Positions 1-7,580 of a stretch of DNA of 28,195 nucleotides are shown here, in pieces. The notes below the pieces were generated by a model. That model ran no database searches and was not told where the DNA came from. It worked only from the letters and a program-made list of their open reading frames with translations. Each line of letters starts with the position of its first letter. Position 1 is the stretch's first letter. The stretch comes from Flavobacteriales bacterium UBA3442. Lineage in GTDB: Bacteria; Bacteroidota; Bacteroidia; Flavobacteriales; Schleiferiaceae. The DNA lies in the NCBI GenBank assembly GCA_002378565.1, contig DFSH01000044.1:11723-39917 (forward strand). Direction: 5' to 3'. Both the position numbers and the translations under genes were made by a program.

Positions 1-21
1 TTCCACCACTATTCCACCACT
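1..21. repeat. 11-bp direct repeat at the window edge
   Basis: TTCCACCACTA is followed directly by a second copy that lacks only its last base before the ATG at 22. The two units form the whole visible sequence upstream of the aldolase gene, so this may be the end of a longer tandem repeat cut off by the window edge, or a chance duplication. No function can be assigned. Confidence 0.5.
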
Positions 22-678
22 ATGAAATTCTTCATCGACACCGCCAACCTCTCCGACATCAAAGAAGCTCAAGACATGGGCATTCTTGATGGCGTCACCA
101 CCAACCCATCACTCATGGCAAAGGAAGGTGTTTCCGGCCATGATAACGTAATCAAGCACTACCAGGCCATCTGTGACATCGTGGACGGCGACGTCAGCGC
201 AGAGGTTATTGCAACAGACTTTGAAGGCATGGTTAAAGAAGGTGAAGCATTGGCTGAATTGGATGACAAAATCGTGGTGAAGATTCCCATGATCAAGGAC
301 GGCATCAAGGCCATTCGTTATTTCACTGACAGGGGCATCAAAACAAACTGCACCCTCGTGTTTTCTGCTGGCCAAGCCCTATTGGCTGCGAAGGCAGGCG
401 CCACATACGTGTCACCATTCATTGGTCGTTTGGATGACATTTCAACTGATGGCATGGGTTTGATTGATACCATCCGCTTGATTTATGACAACTACGGCTA
501 CGAAACAGAAATCCTTGCAGCCTCTGTGCGTCACCCGATGCACATCATCCAATGTGCTGAGTTAGGCGCAGATGTCATGACTGGTCCTTTGAGCGCGATC
601 AACGCCTTGCTCAAGCACCCATTAACCGACAGCGGTTTAGCTACATTCCTAGCTGATCACAGCAAGGCCAATTCCTGA
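22..678 (+). CDS. fsa: Transaldolase-like fructose-6-phosphate aldolase
   Basis: A 218-residue protein of the small-transaldolase/FSA (TalC) family, a cytoplasmic class I aldolase that either cleaves fructose 6-phosphate to dihydroxyacetone and glyceraldehyde 3-phosphate or acts as a transaldolase in the pentose phosphate pathway. It opens with the family signature MKFFIDTANL and has VTTNPSL near residues 25-31. The motif KIVVKIPM contains Lys87, which aligns with the Schiff-base lysine of the family; TNCTLVFS and YVSPFIGRLDD follow. The length is the usual one for the family and the start is the first ATG. Sequence alone does not separate aldolase from transaldolase activity. In Bacteroidota these short proteins usually serve as the transaldolase. 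The 3' end overlaps the convergent menE by 22 bases. Its promoter lies outside the window. Confidence 0.93.
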   Translation: MKFFIDTANLSDIKEAQDMGILDGVTTNPSLMAKEGVSGHDNVIKHYQAICDIVDGDVSAEVIATDFEGMVKEGEALAELDDKIVVKIPMIKDGIKAIRYFTDRGIKTNCTLVFSAGQALLAAKAGATYVSPFIGRLDDISTDGMGLIDTIRLIYDNYGYETEILAASVRHPMHIIQCAELGADVMTGPLSAINALLKHPLTDSGLATFLADHSKANS

Positions 679-1661
679 GCCATTGATCGGCCCTTTCGCC
701 GATCCCATTTACCACTTGCAGTCAGTGGCAGTTTACATTGCACAAAGGCCTTGGGGCGTTGCCATGACGGCAGATGCGCCAGGGCTTTTTGCCATTGTTG
801 AACGTCAAAGTCTTCCAGGGGTTCGCTGAGCCACACGGCCGCCTGTCCCCATTGCTGGTGGTCTAATGCCACCAGGAATCCGCGATGAGACCAGTGCTTT
901 TGCAAGCTGTTCTCAACCACTTCAGGGTGTATTTTTTTACCTGCACTCAGAATCACATCATCCGCGCGGCCCAGCCATTGAAACCTTCCACAGCCTTGCA
1001 AGTCCACCAAGTCTGTGGTCAGCAGGTTGTGAATGCCTCGATCCGGGCAATCAATGATCAAGCATCCTGAGTCATCGGCAGAGACAGAAACCCCCGGAAG
1101 GCATTGATAGCTCTCATCCATCAAGCGCTTCAAAGCAATGTGGGTGTATGTTTCCGTCATGCCATAGCCTTGAATTATTCGACAGGGCTGACTGGTCAAA
1201 TGGTCTCGTTCAAGGGTCGATAACGGCCCACCACCAAGCAAACAAACGGATAAGCCCTGCCATTGATCTTGAGTTAAGGCCATCGCTTGCTGAGGGATGA
1301 GTGAAATCCAATCATACTTGCCCTGCAAGTCTGGTTGACGTTTTATCGGGAAGACATCAATGTCCCACCCCCATGCGAGGCCACGAAACAGGGAAAAAAG
1401 CCCCGCCACATGATGCATGTCCAGGCAAATGGCTGTCCGACCTCGTCGACCCAAGGGAAACAAGCCCTCAGCATACCTTTCTGTGGCTGCAATGCTGGCT
1501 TCGATGCCCTGGCGATTCAGGTCAATGTTTTTTGGCTCACCCGTGCTTCCACTGGTGGATATGGTCAAATGGGACTGGCCTGACTCCCACCAAGCCACGG
1601 CATCTTTAGCCGATTGTTGGCGACTTGCATCGCAGTCGGGATGGAAATTGAGCTGACTCAT
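657..1661 (-). CDS. menE: o-Succinylbenzoate-CoA ligase (short form)
   Basis: A 334-residue member of the AMP-forming acyl-CoA synthetase superfamily. It would activate o-succinylbenzoate with ATP and CoA to OSB-CoA, the substrate of MenB. Visible motifs are the phosphate-binding loop STSGSTGEPK (about residues 35-44), GYGMTET (165-171), TTDL with Asp217, GRADDVILSAGKKI (231-244) and a C-terminal LTASGKWDRR whose Lys318 matches the catalytic lysine of the adenylation half-reaction. It is much shorter than the roughly 450-490 residue enzymes of E. coli or Bacillus, but all core motifs are present; short MenE proteins are common in Bacteroidota. It is the last gene of the men operon. Its ATG overlaps the menC stop by four bases (ATGA), which suggests translational coupling. 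Confidence 0.93.
   Translation of the reverse strand: MSQLNFHPDCDASRQQSAKDAVAWWESGQSHLTISTSGSTGEPKNIDLNRQGIEASIAATERYAEGLFPLGRRGRTAICLDMHHVAGLFSLFRGLAWGWDIDVFPIKRQPDLQGKYDWISLIPQQAMALTQDQWQGLSVCLLGGGPLSTLERDHLTSQPCRIIQGYGMTETYTHIALKRLMDESYQCLPGVSVSADDSGCLIIDCPDRGIHNLLTTDLVDLQGCGRFQWLGRADDVILSAGKKIHPEVVENSLQKHWSHRGFLVALDHQQWGQAAVWLSEPLEDFDVQQWQKALAHLPSWQRPKAFVQCKLPLTASGKWDRRKGRSMAQELALL
685..704. other. Perfect 7-bp inverted repeat between convergent fsa and menE
   Basis: GATCGGC at 685-691 and GCCGATC at 698-704 form a perfect stem with a 6-base loop, starting seven bases after the fsa stop and lying inside the 3' end of menE. It is placed where a terminator for fsa would sit, but no T-run follows on the plus strand, so it is at best a weak or Rho-assisted end. 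It may also be incidental to menE coding. Confidence 0.35.
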
Positions 1662-2737
1662 CGCTGCCAGAGTTCACCGGATTGCACCTTGGTCAGTGAT
1701 GGCAGGTTGTTCTGGTAAATCGACCCAGTTCCCAGCCCTTGGTAGCCAGACAAGCCCTCAAGCTGTGCAGCCCATTGCGCAATAGCATTGAGTCCCATGG
1801 AACTTTCCAAGGCAGAGGTCACCCAATATGCAATGCCTCGTTTGTTGGCGCGATGGATCCAATCCTCTGCGCTGGCAAATCCTCCAACCAAGCTAGGTTT
1901 CAACACAATGTATGCTGGCTTCACCGCGTCGAGCAAGGCATCCCTTGTGCGGGAATCATGGCGACCAATCAAGCTTTCATCCAAGGCGATGGGTAGATCG
2001 TGGTTGGCTGACAATTCAGCCAACAGATCGATGTCGGTGGGGGCTGATGGCTGCTCTATGCTATGCAAATCCAAGGTTAACAATGCATCCATAGCCTCAG
2101 CCGCATTGGCCTTGGTGAAGGCCCCATTGGCATCCACACGCAGCTCCAACTCTTGAGATGAAAAACGGCGACGAAGCTGGGTCAACTGAGCCATTTCCTG
2201 TTGGAAATCGATGGCACCCACCTTCATTTTTAAGCAAGTGAAGCCTTCACTGAGCCTTGCCTCTGCCTCTTGGGTCATGTGATCTGCATCGCCCATCCAA
2301 ATCAATCCATTGATGGGAATGCCTTTGCTGCGTTGACTGAATGGGTTGTCAAACAACTGCTGGCCACTCCCCCCATTTCGGGAATCTACAAAGGAGAGCA
2401 AGGTTTGCTCCAAGGCGAAAACCATGGAAGGCCAGAGCCGCCATGCATGCAAGAAATTGGGAGAAATTTGGCCTGAATCGGCCCACGCCAACCACTGCTC
2501 AGCACCCAAAGCATCAATGGCCTGACAGAACTCTGCCAGCTGAAGAGGGTACTGAGGGCTGTCATCAATCGACAAGCCTGGCAGCAAACCACATTCACCC
2601 TGCCCCTTAAAGCCCTCACAGGCTACCTCAATGAAATAAGCAGGCTTACTCAACATGACACCCCGGGAGGTGCCTGCTGGTCGCTTGAAGGTCAACTCGT
2701 GGGACCAATGCTTGATGTGCCAGCGGTTATCCATCAT
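1658..2737 (-). CDS. menC: o-Succinylbenzoate synthase
   Basis: Enolase-superfamily dehydratase that converts SHCHC to o-succinylbenzoate. With the start at 2737 it has 359 residues. The catalytic set can be read: the KxK motif in LKMKVG (Lys170 and Lys172), the metal ligands Asp202 in RVDANGAF, Glu228 in IEQP and Asp253 in ALDES, and the second catalytic lysine, Lys280, in VLKPSLVGGF. An open frame reaches an earlier ATG at 2767, but that would overlap the menA stop by 20 bases and add ten residues (MPVRPHDTPG) with no family resemblance. The pair of ATGs at 2737 and 2734 sits just before the conserved N-terminal strand (ELTFKRPAGTSRG), so 2737 is preferred. It overlaps menE by four bases at the 3' end. 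Confidence 0.92.
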   Translation of the reverse strand: MMDNRWHIKHWSHELTFKRPAGTSRGVMLSKPAYFIEVACEGFKGQGECGLLPGLSIDDSPQYPLQLAEFCQAIDALGAEQWLAWADSGQISPNFLHAWRLWPSMVFALEQTLLSFVDSRNGGSGQQLFDNPFSQRSKGIPINGLIWMGDADHMTQEAEARLSEGFTCLKMKVGAIDFQQEMAQLTQLRRRFSSQELELRVDANGAFTKANAAEAMDALLTLDLHSIEQPSAPTDIDLLAELSANHDLPIALDESLIGRHDSRTRDALLDAVKPAYIVLKPSLVGGFASAEDWIHRANKRGIAYWVTSALESSMGLNAIAQWAAQLEGLSGYQGLGTGSIYQNNLPSLTKVQSGELWQR

Positions 2738-2747
2738 GCCAGGTGTA

Positions 2748-3671
2748 TCATGGGGCCGCACAGGCATTTGAATCGATCAATAGCCCCACGCCCAGCATGA
2801 TGGCGAACAAGGCAGTTTGCAGAGCCAAGGGCTTGAGAAGGGCATCCAATTGGGCTGGGTTGCTGGCCTTTCTCATGTCACGCAAACCACTCAACATCAA
2901 AGGAAGAACCGCGACAAAAAGGAAGCTCCGACTGCAAGTCAAAGGGGCTTGAAGCCAGACATAGGCGCCTGCTGCCACATAAGCTCCCAAAACCAAGACC
3001 CTGTGGTAGTACTTTGCAGCTTTCAATCCCATTCGCATGGCTAGGGTTCGTTTGCCAACCGCGGCATCGGTTTCAATGTCCCGCATGTTGTTGAGGTTGA
3101 GCACGGCAGCTGCCAACATACCCACACCTAAACCAGCCAATAAAATCAATGGTTGCCAGCCTTGAACTTGCAAAGTGAACGAGCCCCAGACCGCAAGGGG
3201 ACCAAAGAAAACCAAAGCGAACAAATCGCCATAACCCTGGTAGCCATAAGCTATTCCTAAGGTGTAGGAACGGGCAGCTAAGGTGGCAAGCAATCCAAAC
3301 ACAACAAAGACTGACCGCCATATCCACCCCATCTGTGTAGTCCCCACAGTGGCGGTAACAAAGGTTAGGATTACTGCTAAGGTTGTTGCCCATTGAACAG
3401 CTCGTTGCAGCTGACCAACCGTGAGTTGACCGGATGCCAAGGCCCTTTTTTCAACCCCTTCTGGGCGGTGGTCATCGGTGCCCTTGAGGCCATCGCCTAA
3501 GTCATTGGAAAGGTTGGATAGTATTTGGTAGACAGCAGCCGTTAGCACCGCAAGGATGGCAACGGGCCATGACATGCCGCCGTGATCCTCAGCCAACAAG
3601 GTGCCTAGGGCAATGCAAGCCACTGCAAGTGGCAAGGTTCTCAAGCGCATGGCGCTCAGCCAATGATGCAT
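2748..3671 (-). CDS. menA: 1,4-Dihydroxy-2-naphthoate polyprenyltransferase
   Basis: A 307-residue UbiA-family integral membrane prenyltransferase that attaches the polyprenyl tail to DHNA to give demethylmenaquinone. It has the two Asp-rich diphosphate/Mg sites: NDLGDGLKGTD (residues 56-66) and NNMRDIETDAAVGKRTL (about 194-210, with Asp198 and Asp202). Seven or more hydrophobic segments are visible, as expected. The frame stays open 65 codons further upstream to 3866, but that stretch is polar, lies entirely within menB and resembles nothing in the family. The ATG at 3671 overlaps the menB stop in TGATG and leads straight into [18 protein letters not shown], a normal MenA start. Confidence 0.94.
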   Translation of the reverse strand: MHHWLSAMRLRTLPLAVACIALGTLLAEDHGGMSWPVAILAVLTAAVYQILSNLSNDLGDGLKGTDDHRPEGVEKRALASGQLTVGQLQRAVQWATTLAVILTFVTATVGTTQMGWIWRSVFVVFGLLATLAARSYTLGIAYGYQGYGDLFALVFFGPLAVWGSFTLQVQGWQPLILLAGLGVGMLAAAVLNLNNMRDIETDAAVGKRTLAMRMGLKAAKYYHRVLVLGAYVAAGAYVWLQAPLTCSRSFLFVAVLPLMLSGLRDMRKASNPAQLDALLKPLALQTALFAIMLGVGLLIDSNACAAP

Positions 3672-4498
3672 CAAGGAAATGTGGGGAATTGGTTGAAGTC
3701 TGGGTCGCGCTTCTCCAAAAAGGCTTGCTTGCCTTCTTGTGCTTCTTCCATCAGGTAATACATCAAGGTGGCATCGCCAGCAAACTCCATCAATCCGCGC
3801 TGCCCATCCAATTCTGCATTCAATCCGCGCTTGATCATGCGAATAGCCATGGGTGAACGCTTGCAAATGGTTTCAGCCCATTGCATCGTTGTGTTTTCCA
3901 AGTCTGCCAATGGCACAACCTTGTTCACCATACCCATATCTTCCGCCTCTTTTGCACTGTACTGTTCGCAGAGAAACCAAATTTCCCTGGCTTTTTTCTG
4001 TCCCACATGACGGGCCAGGTAATTGCTGCCAAAGCCTGCATCAAAGGAGCCCACTTTAGGACCTGTCTGACCAAATATGGCATTGTCTGAGGCAACGGTC
4101 AAATCACAAATCACATGCAATACATGCCCGCCACCAATGGCGTAGCCGTTGACCATAGCAATCACTGGCTTTGGGATTTCTCTGATTTTTTTGTGCAGAT
4201 CCAACACATTCAGACGGGGGACCCCGTCTTCACCGACATAGCCACCAACACCTTTGACGTTCTGGTCGCCACCACTGCAAAAAGCCTTGTCACCAACACC
4301 TGTGAGTATGACAACCCGGATGTCACCACGTTCGCGGCAAACATCCATGGCATCCATCATGTCTACATTGGTTTCAGGCCTGAAGGCATTGTACACTTCT
4401 GGTCGATTGATGGTGATTTTCGCGACGCCATTGCACATCTCAAAAAGGATGTCGCCGTAGGTTTTGATGGGGGTCCACTGTCTGTTGCTCATGGACAC
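3671..4498 (-). CDS. menB: 1,4-Dihydroxy-2-naphthoyl-CoA synthase
   Basis: A 275-residue crotonase-fold enzyme that closes the second ring of OSB-CoA to give DHNA-CoA. Key pieces are CSGGDQ (74-79), the oxyanion-hole region GYAIGGGH (118-125), [14 protein letters not shown] with catalytic Asp153, and the highly conserved [12 protein letters not shown]. Gly in QTGP at residue 146 is the residue that marks bicarbonate-dependent (type I) MenB enzymes such as that of E. coli; the assignment to that type is inferred from this position. The gene follows menD by 9 bases and shares one base with menA (TGATG). Confidence 0.96.
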   Translation of the reverse strand: MSMSNRQWTPIKTYGDILFEMCNGVAKITINRPEVYNAFRPETNVDMMDAMDVCRERGDIRVVILTGVGDKAFCSGGDQNVKGVGGYVGEDGVPRLNVLDLHKKIREIPKPVIAMVNGYAIGGGHVLHVICDLTVASDNAIFGQTGPKVGSFDAGFGSNYLARHVGQKKAREIWFLCEQYSAKEAEDMGMVNKVVPLADLENTTMQWAETICKRSPMAIRMIKRGLNAELDGQRGLMEFAGDATLMYYLMEEAQEGKQAFLEKRDPDFNQFPTFP

Positions 4499-4507
4499 AA
4501 AATTACA

Positions 4508-6121
4508 TCATGCGTCCTGCCGACGCTTCCATGATCGTTCGCTGGCCATTGGGTCCGTGAACACTTCCAGAATGGCAGCATTGGGGCTTTGCATCATTTG
4601 TGCAACAGCGGATTCAAACGACTTCATGTCGTGCGCAGACAGGTATGGGACCTTGAGGTAGTTTGCAGCATCCTCAAAGCTTCTCTCATGCTGGAAAAGG
4701 AAATGACTCTCGTGATTGGGTGCGAACTTAGGTCCGTCGATGACTTGAAAAATCTGACCGCCACCATTGTTGACAATCAACAGGTGCAAGTTGACGGGAA
4801 TGTTAGACTGCAGCATGGCGTTCAAATCATACTGTGCAGACAGTTCGCCCGTGATCAACAAAGTCGGTTTGGAGCTCATCCACGCAGAGCCCAGGGCTGT
4901 TGATGTGCTGCCATCGATACCACTGGCACCTCGGTTGCCATAATGCGTCACTTTCTGCGCCCATCCGCCCTTTGCAAAAGCATGCGCGCCCTGCCTGACA
5001 GACATGGAGTTACCCCAGTGAATATCCCATCCATCCAAGGGCAATGATGCCATGTACATGTGAACCGAAAGGTCAGTCAACTGCCTGTCTGAAGGCCTAT
5101 TCACTTCAAGTTTCATGGTGGGCAGCTGCCAACCAGCCGTTGACAGCTTTGAGTCCAACAGGCATGCCAGAGCATCCTCTGAGCCACAGGCCCATGTCGC
5201 AAAAGGCCCGTCAAACAAGTTAGGGAAAGGGGCAACGTCAGCAACGGACAAATGGGGCACCCCAGCCAGCATGACCTTTGCTTGCTTCGCCATCCATGCC
5301 CCCCCGACACTGACAATGGCATCCGGTTTGAATAACGATGCATCCTTTTGTAAAATAGCATCCTCCAAAGACAAAGCCATGCCAACTGGCAGATTACTTA
5401 AGTGCTCAGCAACAACAAGCCAACCTTGTTGGCGAAGCTTGGCAACTTGCCGGATGAAGGCTCTTGATGCCAACATCTGTCCAACAATCAGCAGGGGACG
5501 TTTTGCATCGACCAGAAACGTTGGCAAGGCCAAATCCTCATCATGAACAGGCTTCAGGTCCAGCCGGAAAGATGCGGGAAAATCCTTTGGCAATCGTGGT
5601 TTACCATAAAGTGGTTCTTCCAATGGGATGTTGATGTGGACAGGACCATAGGCCAATAAATTCAAGGCCTTTCTTAAGGCTGAAGCGTTCTGGCGAAGCA
5701 ACTCCACATCGCCATGATCGATTTGAAGGTTAGCTTCCGCTCTCACGTGCTGCCGGAAAAGACCCACCTGCCTGATGCTTTGACCATGGCCATTGTCAAT
5801 CATGCCAGAGGGTCGATCTGCTGTGATTAACAACAGAGGGATTCGCTGGTAGAAGGCCTCAGCAACCGCTGGGCCAAAATTCATAGCCGCTGTGCCACTG
5901 GTGCAAACCACTGCGCAAGGCTTGCCACTTTGGAGGGCAGCACCTAAAGCTACATGGGCAGCGCTGCGCTCATCAAGCATGACGCGGTGAGGCGTCTTCA
6001 ATTCAGACAAGGCAAGCACCACAGGGGCATTGCGCGAACCGGGCGAACTGACCCATGCCGCCAATTCGATGTGGTCAAGGGCTTGTGCCAACAAGGCTGC
6101 AGTGGACTGGAATGCTGACAT
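4508..6121 (-). CDS. menD: SEPHCHC synthase (2-oxoglutarate decarboxylase)
   Basis: A 537-residue thiamine-diphosphate enzyme that joins isochorismate and 2-oxoglutarate, the first committed step of classical menaquinone synthesis. Visible family features are SPGSRNAP near residue 26, LDERSAAHVALG with Glu51 as the ThDP-activating glutamate, TSGTA, ADRPSG, NGHGQSIRQVGLF, GNRGASGIDGSTSTALG and NNGGGQIF. The length is normal. The ATG follows the menF stop without a gap (TAGATG), so translation by re-initiation is likely. The distance to menB is 9 bases. Confidence 0.96.
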   Translation of the reverse strand: MSAFQSTAALLAQALDHIELAAWVSSPGSRNAPVVLALSELKTPHRVMLDERSAAHVALGAALQSGKPCAVVCTSGTAAMNFGPAVAEAFYQRIPLLLITADRPSGMIDNGHGQSIRQVGLFRQHVRAEANLQIDHGDVELLRQNASALRKALNLLAYGPVHINIPLEEPLYGKPRLPKDFPASFRLDLKPVHDEDLALPTFLVDAKRPLLIVGQMLASRAFIRQVAKLRQQGWLVVAEHLSNLPVGMALSLEDAILQKDASLFKPDAIVSVGGAWMAKQAKVMLAGVPHLSVADVAPFPNLFDGPFATWACGSEDALACLLDSKLSTAGWQLPTMKLEVNRPSDRQLTDLSVHMYMASLPLDGWDIHWGNSMSVRQGAHAFAKGGWAQKVTHYGNRGASGIDGSTSTALGSAWMSSKPTLLITGELSAQYDLNAMLQSNIPVNLHLLIVNNGGGQIFQVIDGPKFAPNHESHFLFQHERSFEDAANYLKVPYLSAHDMKSFESAVAQMMQSPNAAILEVFTDPMASERSWKRRQDA

Positions 6122-7099
6122 CTAATGCAAGATCACTTGTTCAAGGGTTTGCAGCTTAGCTGCTGTCTCCAGCCATTCAGCGCGAGGCTCCGACCGAGAA
6201 GTGATGCCACCGCCGGCATAACATTGCATGCCGTCTGAACCAATTTCCATGCAGCGAAGGTTGACAAAAAAAGCATACCTATCGTCATCCTTCCAACCAA
6301 AGTACCCTGAATACCAACTGCGGTCATAGCCTTCATGCTCCTTCAAGAATGCCAATGCCTGTGCCCGCGGGAGGCCACCAATGGCAGGTGTTGGATGCAA
6401 GGCACTAGCCAACTGCGGGGCCTTTTTGTGGTCAAACGCTGCCTCAATCCATGAGCAAAGGTGCTCTACAGGGCCTGCTTTGATAGAGGCGGGGCCATCA
6501 ACCACGATGCGTTCACACCCCATCACTTGCAGCATGTTAACAATGTCCTTGGTGACCAAGTGCTGTTCTTCCCTTTCCTTGATACCCCATGCCCCAGCAG
6601 TCCCAGCAGGTCGCGTGCCCGCCAAGCTCATGGTCTGCAGTTGGTTTCCTTGGTTGTCAAGTAAGCATTCTGGTGTGGCACCCATCCACAAAGCTTCACC
6701 TTCTCGGTAAATCATGAACAGGGTGGCGCTTGGGTAATGGGATTGGAGGCCCTTGAACCAGTCCATTGGCTTGACCTCAATTGACTCATAGGCCTTGGTT
6801 CGAGAAAGCACCACCTTCTCTAGAGCGCCTTCACGGCAAGCCTCAATAGCCATAGACACCAATGCTTCATAGCTGGCTTGATTATGAGAATCCTTTGCCT
6901 GAATAGCTGGAAGGTTGGCCGTTTGCAATACCTGTTCAGCCAATTGCATGGCTTCATCGTCATAGGCCACCGATTCAATGCCATACCACTCGCGTTGACC
7001 GGCAAAAGAAGTCAACACAAAGTCCCGACCAGAATTGGGGTGTAAGACCAACAACTTAACTGGCTGATCCACTTCTCGAATGAGGGCAAAGTGGGTCAT
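6122..7099 (-). CDS. menF: Isochorismate synthase
   Basis: Chorismate-binding enzyme of 325 residues. It would isomerise chorismate to isochorismate for MenD. Seen: EKVVLSR with Lys95 in the place of the general-base lysine, MGATPE (139-144), SLAGTRPAG (158-166), KEREEQHLV (174-182), HPTPAIGG (235-242) and YAGGGITSRSEP (294-305). It lacks most of the N-terminal half found in E. coli MenF (about 430 residues), while the catalytic C-terminal part is intact. The context next to menD favours isochorismate synthase over PabB- or TrpE-type activity. Its start overlaps the stop of the upstream thioesterase gene by four bases (ATGA). Confidence 0.93.
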   Translation of the reverse strand: MTHFALIREVDQPVKLLVLHPNSGRDFVLTSFAGQREWYGIESVAYDDEAMQLAEQVLQTANLPAIQAKDSHNQASYEALVSMAIEACREGALEKVVLSRTKAYESIEVKPMDWFKGLQSHYPSATLFMIYREGEALWMGATPECLLDNQGNQLQTMSLAGTRPAGTAGAWGIKEREEQHLVTKDIVNMLQVMGCERIVVDGPASIKAGPVEHLCSWIEAAFDHKKAPQLASALHPTPAIGGLPRAQALAFLKEHEGYDRSWYSGYFGWKDDDRYAFFVNLRCMEIGSDGMQCYAGGGITSRSEPRAEWLETAAKLQTLEQVILH

Positions 7100-7524
7100 G
7101 CAGAAGGTCGTTGGATGATGGCGTTAGTCATGGTAACAAAGGAAACCAATTCTCCGCCTGCAAGGGTGACCCGGACTTCCACCACATGGGTTCGTCGACC
7201 CTTGTGCAACATTTTTGCCGTCGCAATCACCCGGTCACCCAGGTGGGCAGACTTGATGTGATTGGCTTGAATGGACAAACCAACTGCTGCATAGCCTACG
7301 GGGTCCCTCAAGAAGACATGGGATGCGGCAGAGCCTAAGGTCTCCGCCAGGGACAATGTGGCACCCCCATGCAACAACCCCATGGGCTGCAGATGGCCTT
7401 GTGTCACGGTCATCTCACCTTGAAGCCAATTTTCTCCAGCATCCGTGTAAATGATGCCAAGGGTTTCCATCAAGGTGTCTGGACACCTGGCATTGCAGGC
7501 AGCAACAATTTCTTCTTTACTCAT
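7096..7524 (-). CDS. menI: Hotdog-fold thioesterase, probable DHNA-CoA thioesterase
   Basis: A 142-residue PaaI/4HBT-type hotdog thioesterase. The family motif LLHGGATLSLAETLGS holds His52-Gly-Gly and the likely catalytic Glu61. As first gene of the men operon, four bases overlapping menF, it most likely hydrolyses DHNA-CoA to DHNA, the step between MenB and MenA. The hotdog family has broad substrate use, so the exact substrate is inferred from context. The start ATG at 7524 lies five bases after a perfect -7 element (7530-7537, minus strand), so the mRNA is predicted to begin at or within a few bases of the start codon. Confidence 0.85.
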   Translation of the reverse strand: MSKEEIVAACNARCPDTLMETLGIIYTDAGENWLQGEMTVTQGHLQPMGLLHGGATLSLAETLGSAASHVFLRDPVGYAAVGLSIQANHIKSAHLGDRVIATAKMLHKGRRTHVVEVRVTLAGGELVSFVTMTNAIIQRPSA

Positions 7525-7529
7525 GCCAG

Positions 7530-7537
7530 CAAAGATA
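7530..7537 (-). promoter_or_regulatory. -7 element of the men operon promoter (TATCTTTG)
   Basis: The minus strand reads TATCTTTG, a perfect match to the Bacteroidota -7 consensus TAnnTTTG. Only five bases (CTGGC) separate it from the menI ATG, so the transcript is predicted leaderless or nearly so. I do not see a convincing -33 TTTG. It lies six bases from the thrS element on the other strand. Confidence 0.7.
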
Positions 7538-7543
7538 TTAACC

Positions 7544-7551
7544 TAACTTTG
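7544..7551 (+). promoter_or_regulatory. -7 element of the thrS operon promoter (TAACTTTG)
   Basis: TAACTTTG matches TAnnTTTG exactly and ends 29 bases before the thrS ATG, leaving a short leader of about 25 bases. The same octamer precedes the amidase gene and ilvE. A -33 element is not evident. The leader is too short for a T-box or other attenuator. Confidence 0.7.
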
Positions 7552-7580
7552 TCCACCGAACTTCTTTTGTACCGAAGCAC

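Noticed and set aside
2748..3866. MenA with a 65-residue N-terminal extension
   Set aside because: The extra codons lie wholly inside menB on the same strand, encode polar sequence with no membrane segment, and a normal MenA start overlaps the menB stop in TGATG at 3671.
7525..7580. T-box or threonine attenuator ahead of thrS
   Set aside because: The leader is only about 25 bases after the -7 element, with no stem-loops; far too short.
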